Origin: Phialophora verrucosa
Taxonomy: Eukaryota > Ascomycota > Eurotiomycetes > Chaetothyriales > Herpotrichiellaceae
Assembly (NCBI GenBank): GCA_002099365.1
Contig: MSED01000014.1
Coordinates: 1,426,001-1,490,000, forward strand
Direction: 5' to 3'
DNA: 64,000 nucleotides
The notes below the pieces were generated by a model. That model was not told the DNA's origin and searched no databases. It was given only the letters and a program-made list of their open reading frames with translations. Shown here one piece after another: positions 12,118 through 22,611 of the stretch. The position numbers and the translations under genes are program-made. Within the stretch, counting starts at the first letter, position 1, and each line of letters opens with the position of its first letter.

Positions 12118-12626
12118 CTTTCGGATACCATGCACAGTTTAGATAAGCGAGATCACAGACTCGAAGGTGAGCCTGGTACGTTGCGTGAACCCACCATATG
12201 TGTACTCATCCACCCACCTTCGTGCCATCGCAGCCGTCCTTCTCCAAGACCCCACAAACTCTTTCCCCACACATTCAGCAGTGGCCGTCGATTGACGAGG
12301 CCAGTTCTGGGGAATCACCGGCCACATGATGGGAAACGGCAAATGCACTTACTCCACCTTGGTACGCAGCAATGGTGGCAGGCTTTGTGAACATGTGGGG
12401 GACGGCCAAACATCCATATGAAAATGCTGTTGCTTGACTTCACCTTTAACCTTGTGTAAGCGGCATCGAACAGCGCTGATTCCGAAGCTCTCCTCTCAAT
12501 AAGCGGACATCAGCATCAGGTGTCAAACACCGCTGACGCCCAGACTTGATCATTGATTAGACAGGAGACTGACTCAGACTCAGGCATCGGACCTCAGCAG
12601 AGACCCAGACATCAGACATCGACATC
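12118..12626. promoter_or_regulatory. Shared divergent promoter of the monooxygenase and SDR genes
   Basis: About 510 bp lie between the two start codons, so both promoters must be here. A short inverted repeat, GGTGT-CAA-ACACC, occupies 12519-12531. Repeated CATCAG/ACATC elements run up to the SDR ATG. Coregulation of the pair is inferred from geometry only. Confidence 0.5.
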
Positions 12627-13664
12627 ATGGGTGAAGCAAATCCTGACCCAATGGTCGAGAGATTTCTCGGGGATCGACACGACTGTCAACCTGCAACTGA
12701 TCCGAGAACGAACAAAGAATTAGCGGCAGCCTTCAAGGACAAGAATGTCGTGATCGCCGGCGCCGGGCGAGGAATTGGGAGAGCCACGGCCGAATTCTTC
12801 GCTCACACGAACGCCAAATCACTCAGTCTAATGGCCCTGGAACTGAACGAGGTCGACGAAACGGCCAGTCTATGCAAGAAAATCAATCCAAATCTGCAGA
12901 CCAAGACCGCGGCATTCGATGTCAAGGACTACGCCAAGGTCGAACAATTCGTCAACGAGGCGGACAAAGAATTCGGCAAAATCGACGTGGTGTTTGCCAA
13001 CGCAGGTCGACCGCCGCAGTGGCTCGCAACCTGGGAGTCCGACCCCGGCGTATGGTGGGATACCCTGGCGGTGTCTCTGCAAGGAGGGTTCAACTTCGCT
13101 CGCGCCGCGCTTCCAATCATGCGCAGGGAGAACGGCGGGAGCATCGTGTTCACCTCCAGCGCCGGCGCGCACGTGAGCAACGGCATGGGCAGCTACGCGC
13201 TGGGGAAGCTGGGCCTGGTGCGGCTGGCGGAGATCTTGCACCACGAGAACAAGGACGCGAATATCAGGACCTTCGCCATCCACCCGGGCGCCATACCGAC
13301 CCGATTCTTCCACGACTTCAAGGACGCGGCTGAGGGCAATATCAAGGAAAACAGCTATGTCTCCAAATCACTTCCCGGCGAGGAGAAGTCAGCGTCCACG
13401 GCGGTCGGGTTCTTCAAGGACGTTACGTGGGACACACCACAGATGCCGGCCGGGTATGTGGTATTGCTCTCGAGTGGGAAGCTGGACTTTCTCTCCGGCA
13501 GGTATGTTGATTGTTCGAGAAAGGTGGAATCGTACGAAGCGGAGGAGCAGAAAATCGTCAAGAACGACCTCCACCGCGTCAAGTTGTTGGTTGACCCGGA
13601 CACCAAGTGGTTCATTCCTCCTGCGAAGGAAGAGCAGCAATTCTACGGAGGGCGGAGACCGTGA
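12627..13664 (+). CDS. Short-chain dehydrogenase/reductase
   Basis: This is an NAD(P)-dependent oxidoreductase of the SDR superfamily, 345 residues in one exon. The cofactor motif AGAGRGIG is at residues 44-51, the structural NAG motif at about 124-126 and the catalytic serine in VFTSSAG. The catalytic Tyr190 and Lys194 lie in SYALGK. The first 35 residues precede the Rossmann core. The C-terminal 60 residues form an extension beyond the usual 250-residue core, of the kind seen in fungal SDRs near biosynthetic genes. The substrate cannot be read from sequence. It is divergently paired with the flavin monooxygenase, suggesting oxidation of a common aromatic or polyketide-like compound; that is inference. 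Confidence 0.9.
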   Translation: MGEANPDPMVERFLGDRHDCQPATDPRTNKELAAAFKDKNVVIAGAGRGIGRATAEFFAHTNAKSLSLMALELNEVDETASLCKKINPNLQTKTAAFDVKDYAKVEQFVNEADKEFGKIDVVFANAGRPPQWLATWESDPGVWWDTLAVSLQGGFNFARAALPIMRRENGGSIVFTSSAGAHVSNGMGSYALGKLGLVRLAEILHHENKDANIRTFAIHPGAIPTRFFHDFKDAAEGNIKENSYVSKSLPGEEKSASTAVGFFKDVTWDTPQMPAGYVVLLSSGKLDFLSGRYVDCSRKVESYEAEEQKIVKNDLHRVKLLVDPDTKWFIPPAKEEQQFYGGRRP

Positions 13665-13988
13665 TTTTCTAGGTAGAGAGGAGCCAGGACCAGCTGTCCA
13701 CAGCACAGGACGAGTTCATGGGCGAGCGAGATGTGAATGTCGAACTGCGGCGCCCCGGCAAAACGAGTTTCGGGGCAGCGTCGTGACGGAAGTTGTGGTT
13801 CACCGTAGCTTACCTAAGCACTCGAAATGACGTTCAAATGACTCACATAAAACCCACTCACTAGTTTTCGTGGCGACAGCGAACAAAATCAAGAACTTCC
13901 TTGAATAGCCCACGCACTCGTCCTGTGCATGTGACAGTCCCTGTAGTTGTTCCGACAGTGCAGCAACAGAGAAACGACAGGCTACAGT
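13665..13988. other. Intergenic, SDR 3' end and rio1 promoter
   Basis: About 320 bp between co-directional genes. No motif or RNA gene was seen. Confidence 0.4.
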
Positions 13989-15815
13989 ATGTCGACTACA
14001 CCGCCCAGAGGGATCGCGGACGGCCTGGCTCCACCGCACACTTACATCCCCAATCAAGGATACGTGCAAGACGACGTACCGCCACCTCGACGGAGAATCA
14101 CCCTCGGGCAATTCATTCAAGACGACGAGGGTGTTGAGGATGATGACGATGGCGACGAGGACCACGACGGCGGCGAAGATCCAGAAGACAGCCACCACCA
14201 AGATATAATACCCCGCGAGGACCTCCTCGACCCGGAAGACCTCGCGGCATCTAACCCCGCTGACCTCACCAAATCGTACAACCGCCTCCGTCGCCTCGAA
14301 GATGCCACTTCAAACCCCAACGTCCCAGCATGGCAGTATCCTAAAGCAAACCCGCAACAGAGGTCATTGAAACAGGACCAGCTCGACCTCCGGCACGATG
14401 TCAAAAACATGAGACTCACCGAAGACGACTTCATGTCCGGGGGAGGAGGACAGAGCGGCCGTCGCGACCGCGACAAGAGCGAGCGCGCCACGGCGGAGCA
14501 AGTCCTCGACCCGAAAACGCGGCTGATTTTGTTCCAAATGATCCAGAAGGGCATCGTGTCGGAGATCCACGGGACGATATCGACGGGGAAGGAAGCGAAC
14601 GTCTACCACGCGGTGTCCATCCCCGAGGACGCCGCGCAGGAAGACACCCACGTCGCCATCAAGGTATACAAGACCTCGATCCTGGTCTTCAAGGACCGCG
14701 AGAAGTACGTGACGGGTGAGTTCCGCTTCCGCAAGGGCTTCCGCAGCGGCGACAACAGAGCGATGGTGAAGCTGTGGGCGGAGAAAGAAATGCGCAATCT
14801 GAAACGAATCCACGCCGCGGGCATCCCCTGTCCCGAACCGCTGTACCTGAGGAGGCACGTCCTGGGGATGAGTTTCATCGGGAACGGCAAGAGGAGCAAA
14901 GCCGCCCCGCGGCTCAAGGACGTCGAGTTCGAAGACGACGGGGTCGGGGCCGCGGACGCAAAGTGGCGAGCCGTCTACGTCGACGTCTTGGCCTACATGA
15001 GGATCATGCTGCAGGTGTGTAAGCTCGTGCACGCGGACCTGAGCGAGTACAACATGCTGTACTTCGACAACGCGACCTATGTCATCGACGTGAGCCAGAG
15101 CGTCGAGGGCGACCACCCGCGCAGCCTGGATTTCCTGCGCATGGACATCAAGAACGTGAACGACTTCTTCCGCCGGAAGGGCGTGCACACTCTCTCGGAT
15201 CGGAGGACATACGACTTCATCACGCGCACGGCGCCCGAGCCCGGCAGCCTCGCAATGGACGTCCTGCGCAGAGAAATCGACGCCTCGATGGCGGAACGGA
15301 CAGACGAGGACCAGCAGGAAGACGAAGTCGACAACGAGGTCTTCCGCAAGCAGTATATCCCGCAAACGCTGGATGAAGTCTACGACGCCGAGCGTGACGC
15401 CACGACGCTGCACCAACAGGGCCGAGACGCGCTCGTGTACAAGGATCTACTTGCACCGTTGAAAGGAGAAAAAGACGCGCTCTCCCCACAAGACCAGGAC
15501 CTCGTGGCCGGGGAGCGAGATGGCGGCGACGACGACGACGAGGAGGGAGGTGCTCGTGTCGAGCCCGCAGCGGACGAGAACGACAACTCTGACGACTCCG
15601 GCTCGGACGCTTCGGGGCGTTCTGACGCAGGCTCCGCGGACGATTCGGAAGCCTCGTCGCCAGGTCGGCCTCGCGGGAAGAAATTCCTCGACAAGGACGA
15701 GAAAAGGGCACACAAGGAGAAAGTCAAGGCGGAGAAACGCGAGAAGAGAGCGACCAAGATGCCAAAGGCCGAGAAGAAGAGGCTGGTCAAGGAATCGGCG
15801 AGGCGGAAGCGGTGA
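13989..15815 (+). CDS. rio1: RIO-type atypical kinase Rio1
   Basis: Rio1 is an ATPase/kinase needed for the last cytoplasmic steps of 40S ribosomal subunit maturation. A single exon encodes 608 residues. The ATG at 13989 is preferred over an in-frame one 14 codons upstream because MSTTPP gives a clean start. The N-terminal 120 residues are acidic. The RIO domain begins near 175 with the ATP-binding loop STGKEANVYHA, followed by the VYKTSILVFKDRE lysine strand. The catalytic loop HADLSEYN has Asp350, and the metal-binding IDVSQ has Asp367. The C-terminal 120 residues alternate acidic Ser-rich and Lys-rich stretches, as in fungal Rio1 tails. A 350-codon antisense frame over this gene is a base-composition shadow. 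Confidence 0.96.
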   Translation: MSTTPPRGIADGLAPPHTYIPNQGYVQDDVPPPRRRITLGQFIQDDEGVEDDDDGDEDHDGGEDPEDSHHQDIIPREDLLDPEDLAASNPADLTKSYNRLRRLEDATSNPNVPAWQYPKANPQQRSLKQDQLDLRHDVKNMRLTEDDFMSGGGGQSGRRDRDKSERATAEQVLDPKTRLILFQMIQKGIVSEIHGTISTGKEANVYHAVSIPEDAAQEDTHVAIKVYKTSILVFKDREKYVTGEFRFRKGFRSGDNRAMVKLWAEKEMRNLKRIHAAGIPCPEPLYLRRHVLGMSFIGNGKRSKAAPRLKDVEFEDDGVGAADAKWRAVYVDVLAYMRIMLQVCKLVHADLSEYNMLYFDNATYVIDVSQSVEGDHPRSLDFLRMDIKNVNDFFRRKGVHTLSDRRTYDFITRTAPEPGSLAMDVLRREIDASMAERTDEDQQEDEVDNEVFRKQYIPQTLDEVYDAERDATTLHQQGRDALVYKDLLAPLKGEKDALSPQDQDLVAGERDGGDDDDEEGGARVEPAADENDNSDDSGSDASGRSDAGSADDSEASSPGRPRGKKFLDKDEKRAHKEKVKAEKREKRATKMPKAEKKRLVKESARRKR

Positions 15816-17160
15816 TACACCACGGACTAATGTAGCGTGCACCGATAGATAGTCCATGCATTGCTACGCGAAAAGTCTTCTCTTCAAGAAATGATAAATA
15901 CGAGAAGACGTGCAACCACAGCGTCGTCCCTGCGAGTCGATTGAAGCTGTTTTCCTGTCCCTCTCCCTCTAGTAGAATAAGTGCACAAGAAATGATTGAG
16001 CGTGGCTGTCATCGTTACTGTAGATGAGCCCTTTATCAGGACTGTACTCCGTACGCAGAGCGAACTCATTTGCTGTCATTGTCCTGTCCGCAGAGAGGGT
16101 GAGGATGGCACATTGAAAGCACACCAGCGTCGGTTGGTCTCCCACGCAGAATCCATACTGTACGCGGGAAAACTTATGCGAGCGATCATTGTCCCTGACA
16201 TCACCGACGCCAATTACGGATCGCCATGAAGCAATCATTCGCACCTGCTGAACTTCGAACTCTGTATATAGAAGACTTTGTGCGCCATTCCCGCCAAACA
16301 CAAAGGAGGCAGATTGAGATCCCAAACCGTTGACAGTGCTTCGCCTCGACCTCCGGGATAGATTTAAAAGTATCATTTCAGAAGAAATCATCCCGCCAGT
16401 AACCATGCATCCAACGTCTTCCAGACTGCAAAATATGGTCTCGCCTCACGGGGCTCGTGGTCCCTTGTGAGTCTTCCGCGACTGGCTCTCACAAAACCCT
16501 TGGTTGAGTCATCTCTGCTGACTCTAAGTCGAATATCCCAGACGATCACAGTGGCGAGTCCTGGCCGCAATAACGGGAGCCGGGGCCGTACTTTACTATC
16601 TCCGTTATGGCCCCATTCTCAGAGCGGACAGGGAAGAGGAAAAGAGGGTGACAGTGCGGCAGGAGTAGACTGGATGGTGATGAAATGTGACTGCGCGGGA
16701 CGGTGACTATGTTTTTCCTCTCCTCCACCCTGAGAGGCACCTGGCAAAAGATTTGCCTCTACTTCTTGTAGACTGGCACCAGAGTATGGACCGAATCCGC
16801 CTTCAATGACCAGTGAAGTGGTCCTAGTCACTGCAAATCAGATTCAATTCGACCGAAGGAGACAATGAGGAAAGATGATCGCGAGGGTTGGTGGAAAATC
16901 AGTGCTCTCTTTGTATATCATTATCCGGTCCGCTCAGTGGCAGAGGTTGAGAAGGGCGCATGCAACTCGACCATCGTACCAGAGCGACCTCGTGCGTAAA
17001 AATTCATATCAAGTGTATGTGAGGTATCTTCATTTCACCCTGGTGTCGCTGAACTTGGAATCAGAGAGCAAAGAGATGGAAAGGACTCACTCTGACGACC
17101 CGTAAGAAAGTCGGATTAATATAAGTAGCTGATGTAGTTCTCGAGGCCAGCCATCAAGGG
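15816..17160. other. Intergenic, no supported gene
   Basis: About 1.3 kb lie between the convergent 3' ends of rio1 and atg17. A 145-codon minus-strand frame at 15969-16406 and others up to 80 codons show no motif. Nothing else was recognised. Confidence 0.4.
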
Positions 17161-18681
17161 TCACCTTCCTGCTCTTGCACTGTTGTCATTCTTTAATCTC
17201 CGGAGTGCCTCTTCCACAGTCCGCCGTGGCAGTTCAGGCACACTGGCGGCATCTTCCTCGTCTGCCCTGGTGATAGCATATCTCGGCGGTAACGTGTTCG
17301 CACCACTCCAGATGTCACTTGGTAAGTACTCGCCGTGGTCGGTCTTGAACTCTAACCTCAACTGCCGGTCGGCCTCGTACATCTGCTCCAGCTGAGCATG
17401 TGCTTCGGCGACAATTCTTTCCATTTGCTTCTTGACTGTCCTTCTCCTGGCGACCTCGACAATGAGACCGTCGTAGGCATGTAAGAAGTGTGCGTAATAT
17501 TCGCACAGCTCTTCCATGCCACCTATGCCGTCTTCGATTTTGGCCTTTTCTTCGTGCCACCTCATCGCTTGCCGTGCTGTCTCAGCGACGTATCCTGACA
17601 AACGGCCCGAGATCTTGTCAAGAAGCTTGAATGCCGTGGCCACATCGGCATAGACGTTTTCCTGCCGTTCCCGCCACCGGTGGATCTTGTCCAGCAGCGT
17701 TTCCATCTCGGCATTTCTGTCCTGCAACTCCATGACCACCTCGTCGACCTCCTGGGCGTCGTTTTCCAACACTTGAAGCATCTCGACCCTTTCCTCGTCA
17801 TTCATCGGTTGGGCAGGCGCCTGTAGCTCGTCCATCCCGAGCCCGACCGCATCGACTTCCTCCGCGTTCATGGTTTGAAAGACGGCCTCTCCACCTCCTT
17901 CAGTGTGCTTTATGGCGGTGACGCAGAGATCAAAGTGCTTGACCAGACTCTCGAGGCCTCGAGCCATCTCATGGGCGTGGTTCTCGAGAAGGGCGAGAGT
18001 GCCTGCAACAGTGAAAGGCTGCTGTAGTTCGCTCTCGGTACCAGAGAGTTCGCCTCTGCTGTTCAGCGCTTCATTGATTGATTGTAAATCCGCCTCCAGA
18101 GCTTGAATGGACTCATTCATTTCCTGCTGTGCATTCTGCACATTGTCTATGGCCACTTCCATGGCTTGCTTGATCGTCTCGACGCCATTGTCGTCGACAA
18201 AGTCGTGTAGGGTGTCTTTGCCTGCAACATCTTGCAGCTCGCCCTCAGCTGCCATTTTGAAAGCATGTTCGACTTTGGTCTGTTTCAAGAGGTCTATGCA
18301 TTGCAGCAGCCTCGCGCCGGTTTCGTCTAGATCCCGGATAACAGCCTGAAACTCCAGCTGAATACCTTGGGCAGCGGTCTCTAACTCGAATTGGACGCCA
18401 CGGAGGACTTTGAGCTGCGAGGTCAAGGAGCGACGCAGGTAGGTAGCCTTTGCGACCAAGGCCGTCGTTGATTCGATGGAAGCGCGTGCCTCGGAGAGAA
18501 TGGTCGTGGCACGGTGGACAAGGTGGATACTGCCCAGGGAGCGCTTGGAAGCGACCAGGTATGACACCAGCACCTCGACAGATGTCTGTGAGGGGCTGGT
18601 TGCGCGGAGGGATTGCGAAGGAGAGGAGCGCGCGGAGAGTTCGTGCCGTTGGGCAGTCGGGAGGTGAGGAGATTGCGCCAT
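17161..18681 (-). CDS. atg17: Autophagy scaffold Atg17
   Basis: Atg17 is the dimeric scaffold of the Atg1 kinase complex at the phagophore assembly site. A single exon encodes 506 residues, close to the usual fungal length. After a Ser-rich N terminus the protein starts the Atg17 fold with VEVLVSYLVASKRSLGS. It then continues as an almost uninterrupted set of long helices with heptad character. Near the C terminus the family's FKTDHGEYLPSDIWSGANTL segment is present. It is divergent from sconB over about 1 kb. There is no frame problem, and the start has no competitor. Confidence 0.9.
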   Translation of the reverse strand: MAQSPHLPTAQRHELSARSSPSQSLRATSPSQTSVEVLVSYLVASKRSLGSIHLVHRATTILSEARASIESTTALVAKATYLRRSLTSQLKVLRGVQFELETAAQGIQLEFQAVIRDLDETGARLLQCIDLLKQTKVEHAFKMAAEGELQDVAGKDTLHDFVDDNGVETIKQAMEVAIDNVQNAQQEMNESIQALEADLQSINEALNSRGELSGTESELQQPFTVAGTLALLENHAHEMARGLESLVKHFDLCVTAIKHTEGGGEAVFQTMNAEEVDAVGLGMDELQAPAQPMNDEERVEMLQVLENDAQEVDEVVMELQDRNAEMETLLDKIHRWRERQENVYADVATAFKLLDKISGRLSGYVAETARQAMRWHEEKAKIEDGIGGMEELCEYYAHFLHAYDGLIVEVARRRTVKKQMERIVAEAHAQLEQMYEADRQLRLEFKTDHGEYLPSDIWSGANTLPPRYAITRADEEDAASVPELPRRTVEEALRRLKNDNSARAGR

Positions 18682-19715
18682 GGCAGGGGAGGGTGAGGAA
18701 ATGGCTGCTACCTCATCTCAATCCAGAACGGAGAAAGCTGCCCGAGTCAGCATCAATGCCCGCTTGGCGGTTTTGGTTGACAAGAACAACGGCGATGAGA
18801 GCACTTGCGAAGCAATTTGTGCAGTCTCTACTCGTATGTAACACACAGCTTTCGGGTGTTTTCGACTTCGACAGAGCCTTAACCTAGGCGGAAGGGAACA
18901 TCCCGGTCAGTGTGGGGGACCAAGCCCGCAGCCTGCATCAGCCTCAGCGAAAAGTCTGGGGAAATGCTAAAACAGCAAGTCGTCGTTTCTCGGCCGGGAG
19001 TGCCACTTCTGAAAGCAGGTGAACAAGAACTAGTGGATGGGCTTTAGCGGGCATACAGGAATGTGTCGATGAGAGGTACTCGTACAGTAGGATCACAGAG
19101 TCTGGGGGCCAAAAGGTGCCAGAATGCTCATCGAGGGCGAGAATGGCGTTATCGCGCACGCCATCGGGGCCATATCGACACCATCAGTTCTCCAGCGCTT
19201 GACTCAGAGAATTTCGCCCACTGGCGCCGAGCACCCGGAAACTGCCGCCTCCCCGGCGACTGAGGACCCTGAGCGAGCCAATCGAGGTGCCCCGAAGTGC
19301 CCAAAAGCAACGAAAGCCGCTTAACCGGGGCCCGCTGGGCGTCGCCTGCTGCTGCGTGAGTGGCGCTGCTTGCGACTCGCAAGTCGGCGTTCGAACTTCG
19401 GCAGTCGGTGAATGACATTCGCCATTCTCCAGGTTTTTGTCCTCATTTGAGACCGGAGCATTTGTGCCTGCGAGCATCCGTATTTCGCCATCTTGCACCA
19501 TTCTCACCTTGCCATCACCTCCTCGTATTGCTGAGGTCGCCCCCTAGACCGCTGTCTTCGCGATATAAACACACTCCTGCAGTTGCTTTCACTGCCCCAA
19601 ACCCCCACTATTACCGCACCAGAGTGAGACTCAAATCTCTCAACTTGAGTTGCGCAACAGGAGACGTTAGAGATTCACCTTTCGATCGAAATGTCAAGAC
19701 ATATCCCACCTCGCC
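18682..19715. promoter_or_regulatory. Divergent atg17/sconB intergenic region with an inverted repeat
   Basis: About 1 kb contains both promoters. An inverted repeat ATGGCGT (19143-19149) / ACGCCAT (19158-19164), with 8 bases between, lies about 550 bp upstream of the sconB ATG. Its half-sites resemble those bound by the sulfur bZIP activator Cys3/MetR, known to control scon-2 in Neurospora. That link is inference. Short frames here show no motif. Confidence 0.35.
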
Positions 19716-21761
19716 ATGCCGTTTGATTTGATCGAGGAAAACCGGAGGCATCATTTGGCGGAAGAACAGACCGATGCAGATTGGGAGCAGCCGGTGAGGA
19801 AGCGGCAACGACTCAATCCAGCCAACGAAGACGAGGAAAGGAAGGACAAGAGCATCACCATCGCATCGACTGCCAAACATGCTGACCAGGCTGTGGCGCC
19901 CTTCCTGGCGAAGCACATACCCTCGCAATATGCTCCCTTAGGGAAGGCTGGCAATGCTTCCTTCCAACGTTTCGATCCGCTGAAGGACCCGAATCCCAAC
20001 TCCAAATTCTGCTACCGGCATCGGCCTGATATGCTATGCCGGCGACAAGCGGATGAAATGACTATGGACAAGATGCAGAAGGGCTTGGAGACGCTATCGC
20101 AAGAGGACCGGCAGGGCATCGTCCAAGTCTGGTCCTTGTTCTCGGCCGCTCCCTCCAAACATCGAAACCTCATGCTGCAGGGGATCCTCGCGCAATGCTG
20201 CTTTCCACAGCTGTCTTTTCTGTCAGCCAATATCCGGGAACTCATCCGCATCGATTTCATCTCCGCGTTGCCCTCCGAAGTGGCGTTCCGAATCCTCTCT
20301 TTCCTCGACACAACCTCACTCTGCAAGGCCGCACAGGTATCGAGAAGGTGGAGACAGCTCGCTGATGACGACGTCGTCTGGCATCGGATGTGCGAGCAAC
20401 ATATTGACCGCAAGTGCACGAAGTGTGGCTGGGGTCTGCCTTTGCTGGAGCGAAAGATCCTACGCGCTACGAAGAGACAGATCGAGCTCCGAGCCGCAAA
20501 TCATCTACCGCTTGACTCGCACCCCCCTGCGCTGTCACAGCATGAAGTCTCCGACACTGAAAGTCACCATGACTCTTCTTCGGAAGGACAGCTCTCTCCG
20601 ATCATAGCCAGAAGACCACCCCTCTGCAGCAGCGAAAGCGAGTATTTCCGCAAGACTCGACCCTGGAAGGATGTATATAAAGACCGGTTCAAAGTCGGCA
20701 CCAACTGGAAATATGGTCGTTGCAGCATCAAAATCCTGAAAGGTCACACCAATGGAGTCATGGCGCTTCAGTTTTGCGACAACATCTTGGCCACCGGTTC
20801 CTACGATGCAACCATCAAAATCTGGGACCTGGACACGGGCAAGGAGCTGAGCACACTCAAGGGTCACACCATGGGCATCCGATGCCTCCAATTCGATGAC
20901 AACAAGCTCATCAGCGGCAGTCTGGACAAGACGCTCAAGGTCTGGAATTGGCGAACCGGAGAATGCATCTCAACGTACAACGGCCACACCGGGGGTGTCA
21001 TTGCGCTACACTTCGACTCCAATATCCTGGCCTCCGGTTCGGTTGACCACACGGCCAAAGTATGGAACTTCCAAGACCGGTCAGTCTTCACCCTTCGCGG
21101 ACACACCGACTGGGTCAACTCGGTCAAAGTCGACTCAGCGTCCCGCACCATCTTCACAGCGTCGGATGACTGCACCGTGAAACTGTGGGACCTGGACACA
21201 AAGAAATGCATCCACACGTTTGAAGGGCACGTCGGCCAAGTCCAGCAAGTCTTACCACTGCCTGTAGAATTTGAAGCCGACGTCGACGAAGCCGACCAAG
21301 ACGAAGATGAACAAGAACAATCCGACCCAGGGAGCCCCGACAGTCACATCACCGTGCTCGATGAGAATGGGGGCTTCCCAATGGCCGTCCCTTCTTCCTC
21401 GTCTCATTCTCTTAACATGTCCAGCCTGTTTACCCTCCACTCCGACCGTCCACATCCACCACGCTACATGCTCACCTCCGCTCTGGACAGCACGATCCGT
21501 CTCTGGGACGTGCATTCGGGACGATGCGTTCGAAAATTCTTCGGTCACGTGGAGGGAGTGTGGGCCATCGCGGCCGATACACTACGCATTGTATCCGGGG
21601 CTGAGGATCGCATGGTGAAAGTGTGGGATCCCAGGACGGGGAAGTGTGAGCGGACATTCACTGGCCATGCTGGCCCGGTGACGTGTATCGGGTTGAGCGA
21701 TAGTCGGATGTGTTCGGGGGGCGAGGACGGTGAGGTCCGAGTCTACAATTTTACGGCCTGA
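19716..21761 (+). CDS. sconB: Sulfur controller F-box/WD40 protein SconB/Met30
   Basis: This is the substrate receptor of an SCF ubiquitin ligase that turns off sulfur-assimilation genes by targeting the bZIP activator when sulfur is plentiful. A single exon encodes 681 residues. The conserved N-terminal block includes FCYRHRPDMLCRRQADE near residue 105 and LMLQGILAQCCFPQL near 155. The F-box covers about 182-229 (ALPSEVAFRILSFLDT). It is followed by a Cys-containing RKCTKCGWGLPLLERK segment typical of Met30 rather than of other F-box/WD proteins. WD repeats begin near 340 (LKGHTNGVMALQF) and continue to the end. An acidic, Ser-rich insert of about 60 residues interrupts the propeller near 520-580. 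Confidence 0.94.
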   Translation: MPFDLIEENRRHHLAEEQTDADWEQPVRKRQRLNPANEDEERKDKSITIASTAKHADQAVAPFLAKHIPSQYAPLGKAGNASFQRFDPLKDPNPNSKFCYRHRPDMLCRRQADEMTMDKMQKGLETLSQEDRQGIVQVWSLFSAAPSKHRNLMLQGILAQCCFPQLSFLSANIRELIRIDFISALPSEVAFRILSFLDTTSLCKAAQVSRRWRQLADDDVVWHRMCEQHIDRKCTKCGWGLPLLERKILRATKRQIELRAANHLPLDSHPPALSQHEVSDTESHHDSSSEGQLSPIIARRPPLCSSESEYFRKTRPWKDVYKDRFKVGTNWKYGRCSIKILKGHTNGVMALQFCDNILATGSYDATIKIWDLDTGKELSTLKGHTMGIRCLQFDDNKLISGSLDKTLKVWNWRTGECISTYNGHTGGVIALHFDSNILASGSVDHTAKVWNFQDRSVFTLRGHTDWVNSVKVDSASRTIFTASDDCTVKLWDLDTKKCIHTFEGHVGQVQQVLPLPVEFEADVDEADQDEDEQEQSDPGSPDSHITVLDENGGFPMAVPSSSSHSLNMSSLFTLHSDRPHPPRYMLTSALDSTIRLWDVHSGRCVRKFFGHVEGVWAIAADTLRIVSGAEDRMVKVWDPRTGKCERTFTGHAGPVTCIGLSDSRMCSGGEDGEVRVYNFTA

Positions 21762-22611
21762 GTATCGGTCGGTGTAATGCCGCCGCCGTCAGTATGTGGG
21801 CTTTTTTTTTCGACGTTTTTCGGGCACGAATGTTGTCCCGAGCGTGCATGATTGCTGGCATTAGTCCGCGTTGAAGCGAGCAAAGCATGGCGTCTAGGGT
21901 CTTTCGGGCATTGTATGGACAAGGAAGGACAAACCAGGGTTCATTTAGCCCTATATGAGGGAGGGATATGACGGCTGGAGTTCAGGCCATTCATTGACTT
22001 GGGATCGATGCCATACGTACGAATATTCGGGTTTTTCTCGACGCAAGTCGAGTGGGACGAGTAGACAAAACACAGACACACAAGGATTGAACATTGTGAT
22101 GACAACTGTCGTGACATACACATTGTAATATAACCAACCGTCTTGATGTGAACACTGATATAACATGATATCATATATCATGACCAGAGTACTGTACTTG
22201 AATCTCCGACCTCTTGTCTTGTGCCTACCTGGACACCGACCTCCTCTCTTCAATCTCCAATTCAGAGCCGTACGTCCTTCCATCCGTCATCCTCCCAAGC
22301 CAGTACAGGTGTGTTCGTGTCGGTCTGAGTGTTCTTGCTAGCGTTCACGTTTTCTCACCGATCGTGTACAGAGCAGAGTATGGAGCTTTCTCGGTTCAAG
22401 ATTCTGTATTCCACATTCTCGATTCAAGATCTGATCTCGGTCCAGGACCCACGACCAACGACCAATGATCCACATCCACATCCACATCCCTACCATCAGT
22501 CGTTGACGTTCGTGCATTCAATCAATCAATCCTGTCTTTGTCCTTTCCTGCCCTGCCCTGTCCCGTCATGTCCTGTGGTACCGGTCTACATGTGTACCCC
22601 AACACGCAAGC
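21762..22611. other. Convergent intergenic region, no supported gene
   Basis: This lies between the 3' ends of sconB and mcm4. It includes a T-run near 21806 and a short CCACAT repeat near 22470. Frames up to about 110 codons have no motif. Confidence 0.4.

Noticed and set aside
12118..12135. Longer start for the flavin monooxygenase
   Set aside because: The upstream codon is GTG, not ATG; the first in-frame ATG is at 12117, so that was used.
14364..15416. 350-codon minus-strand frame over rio1
   Set aside because: It is fully antisense to a well-supported kinase and without a domain; GC-rich third positions leave this strand open by chance.
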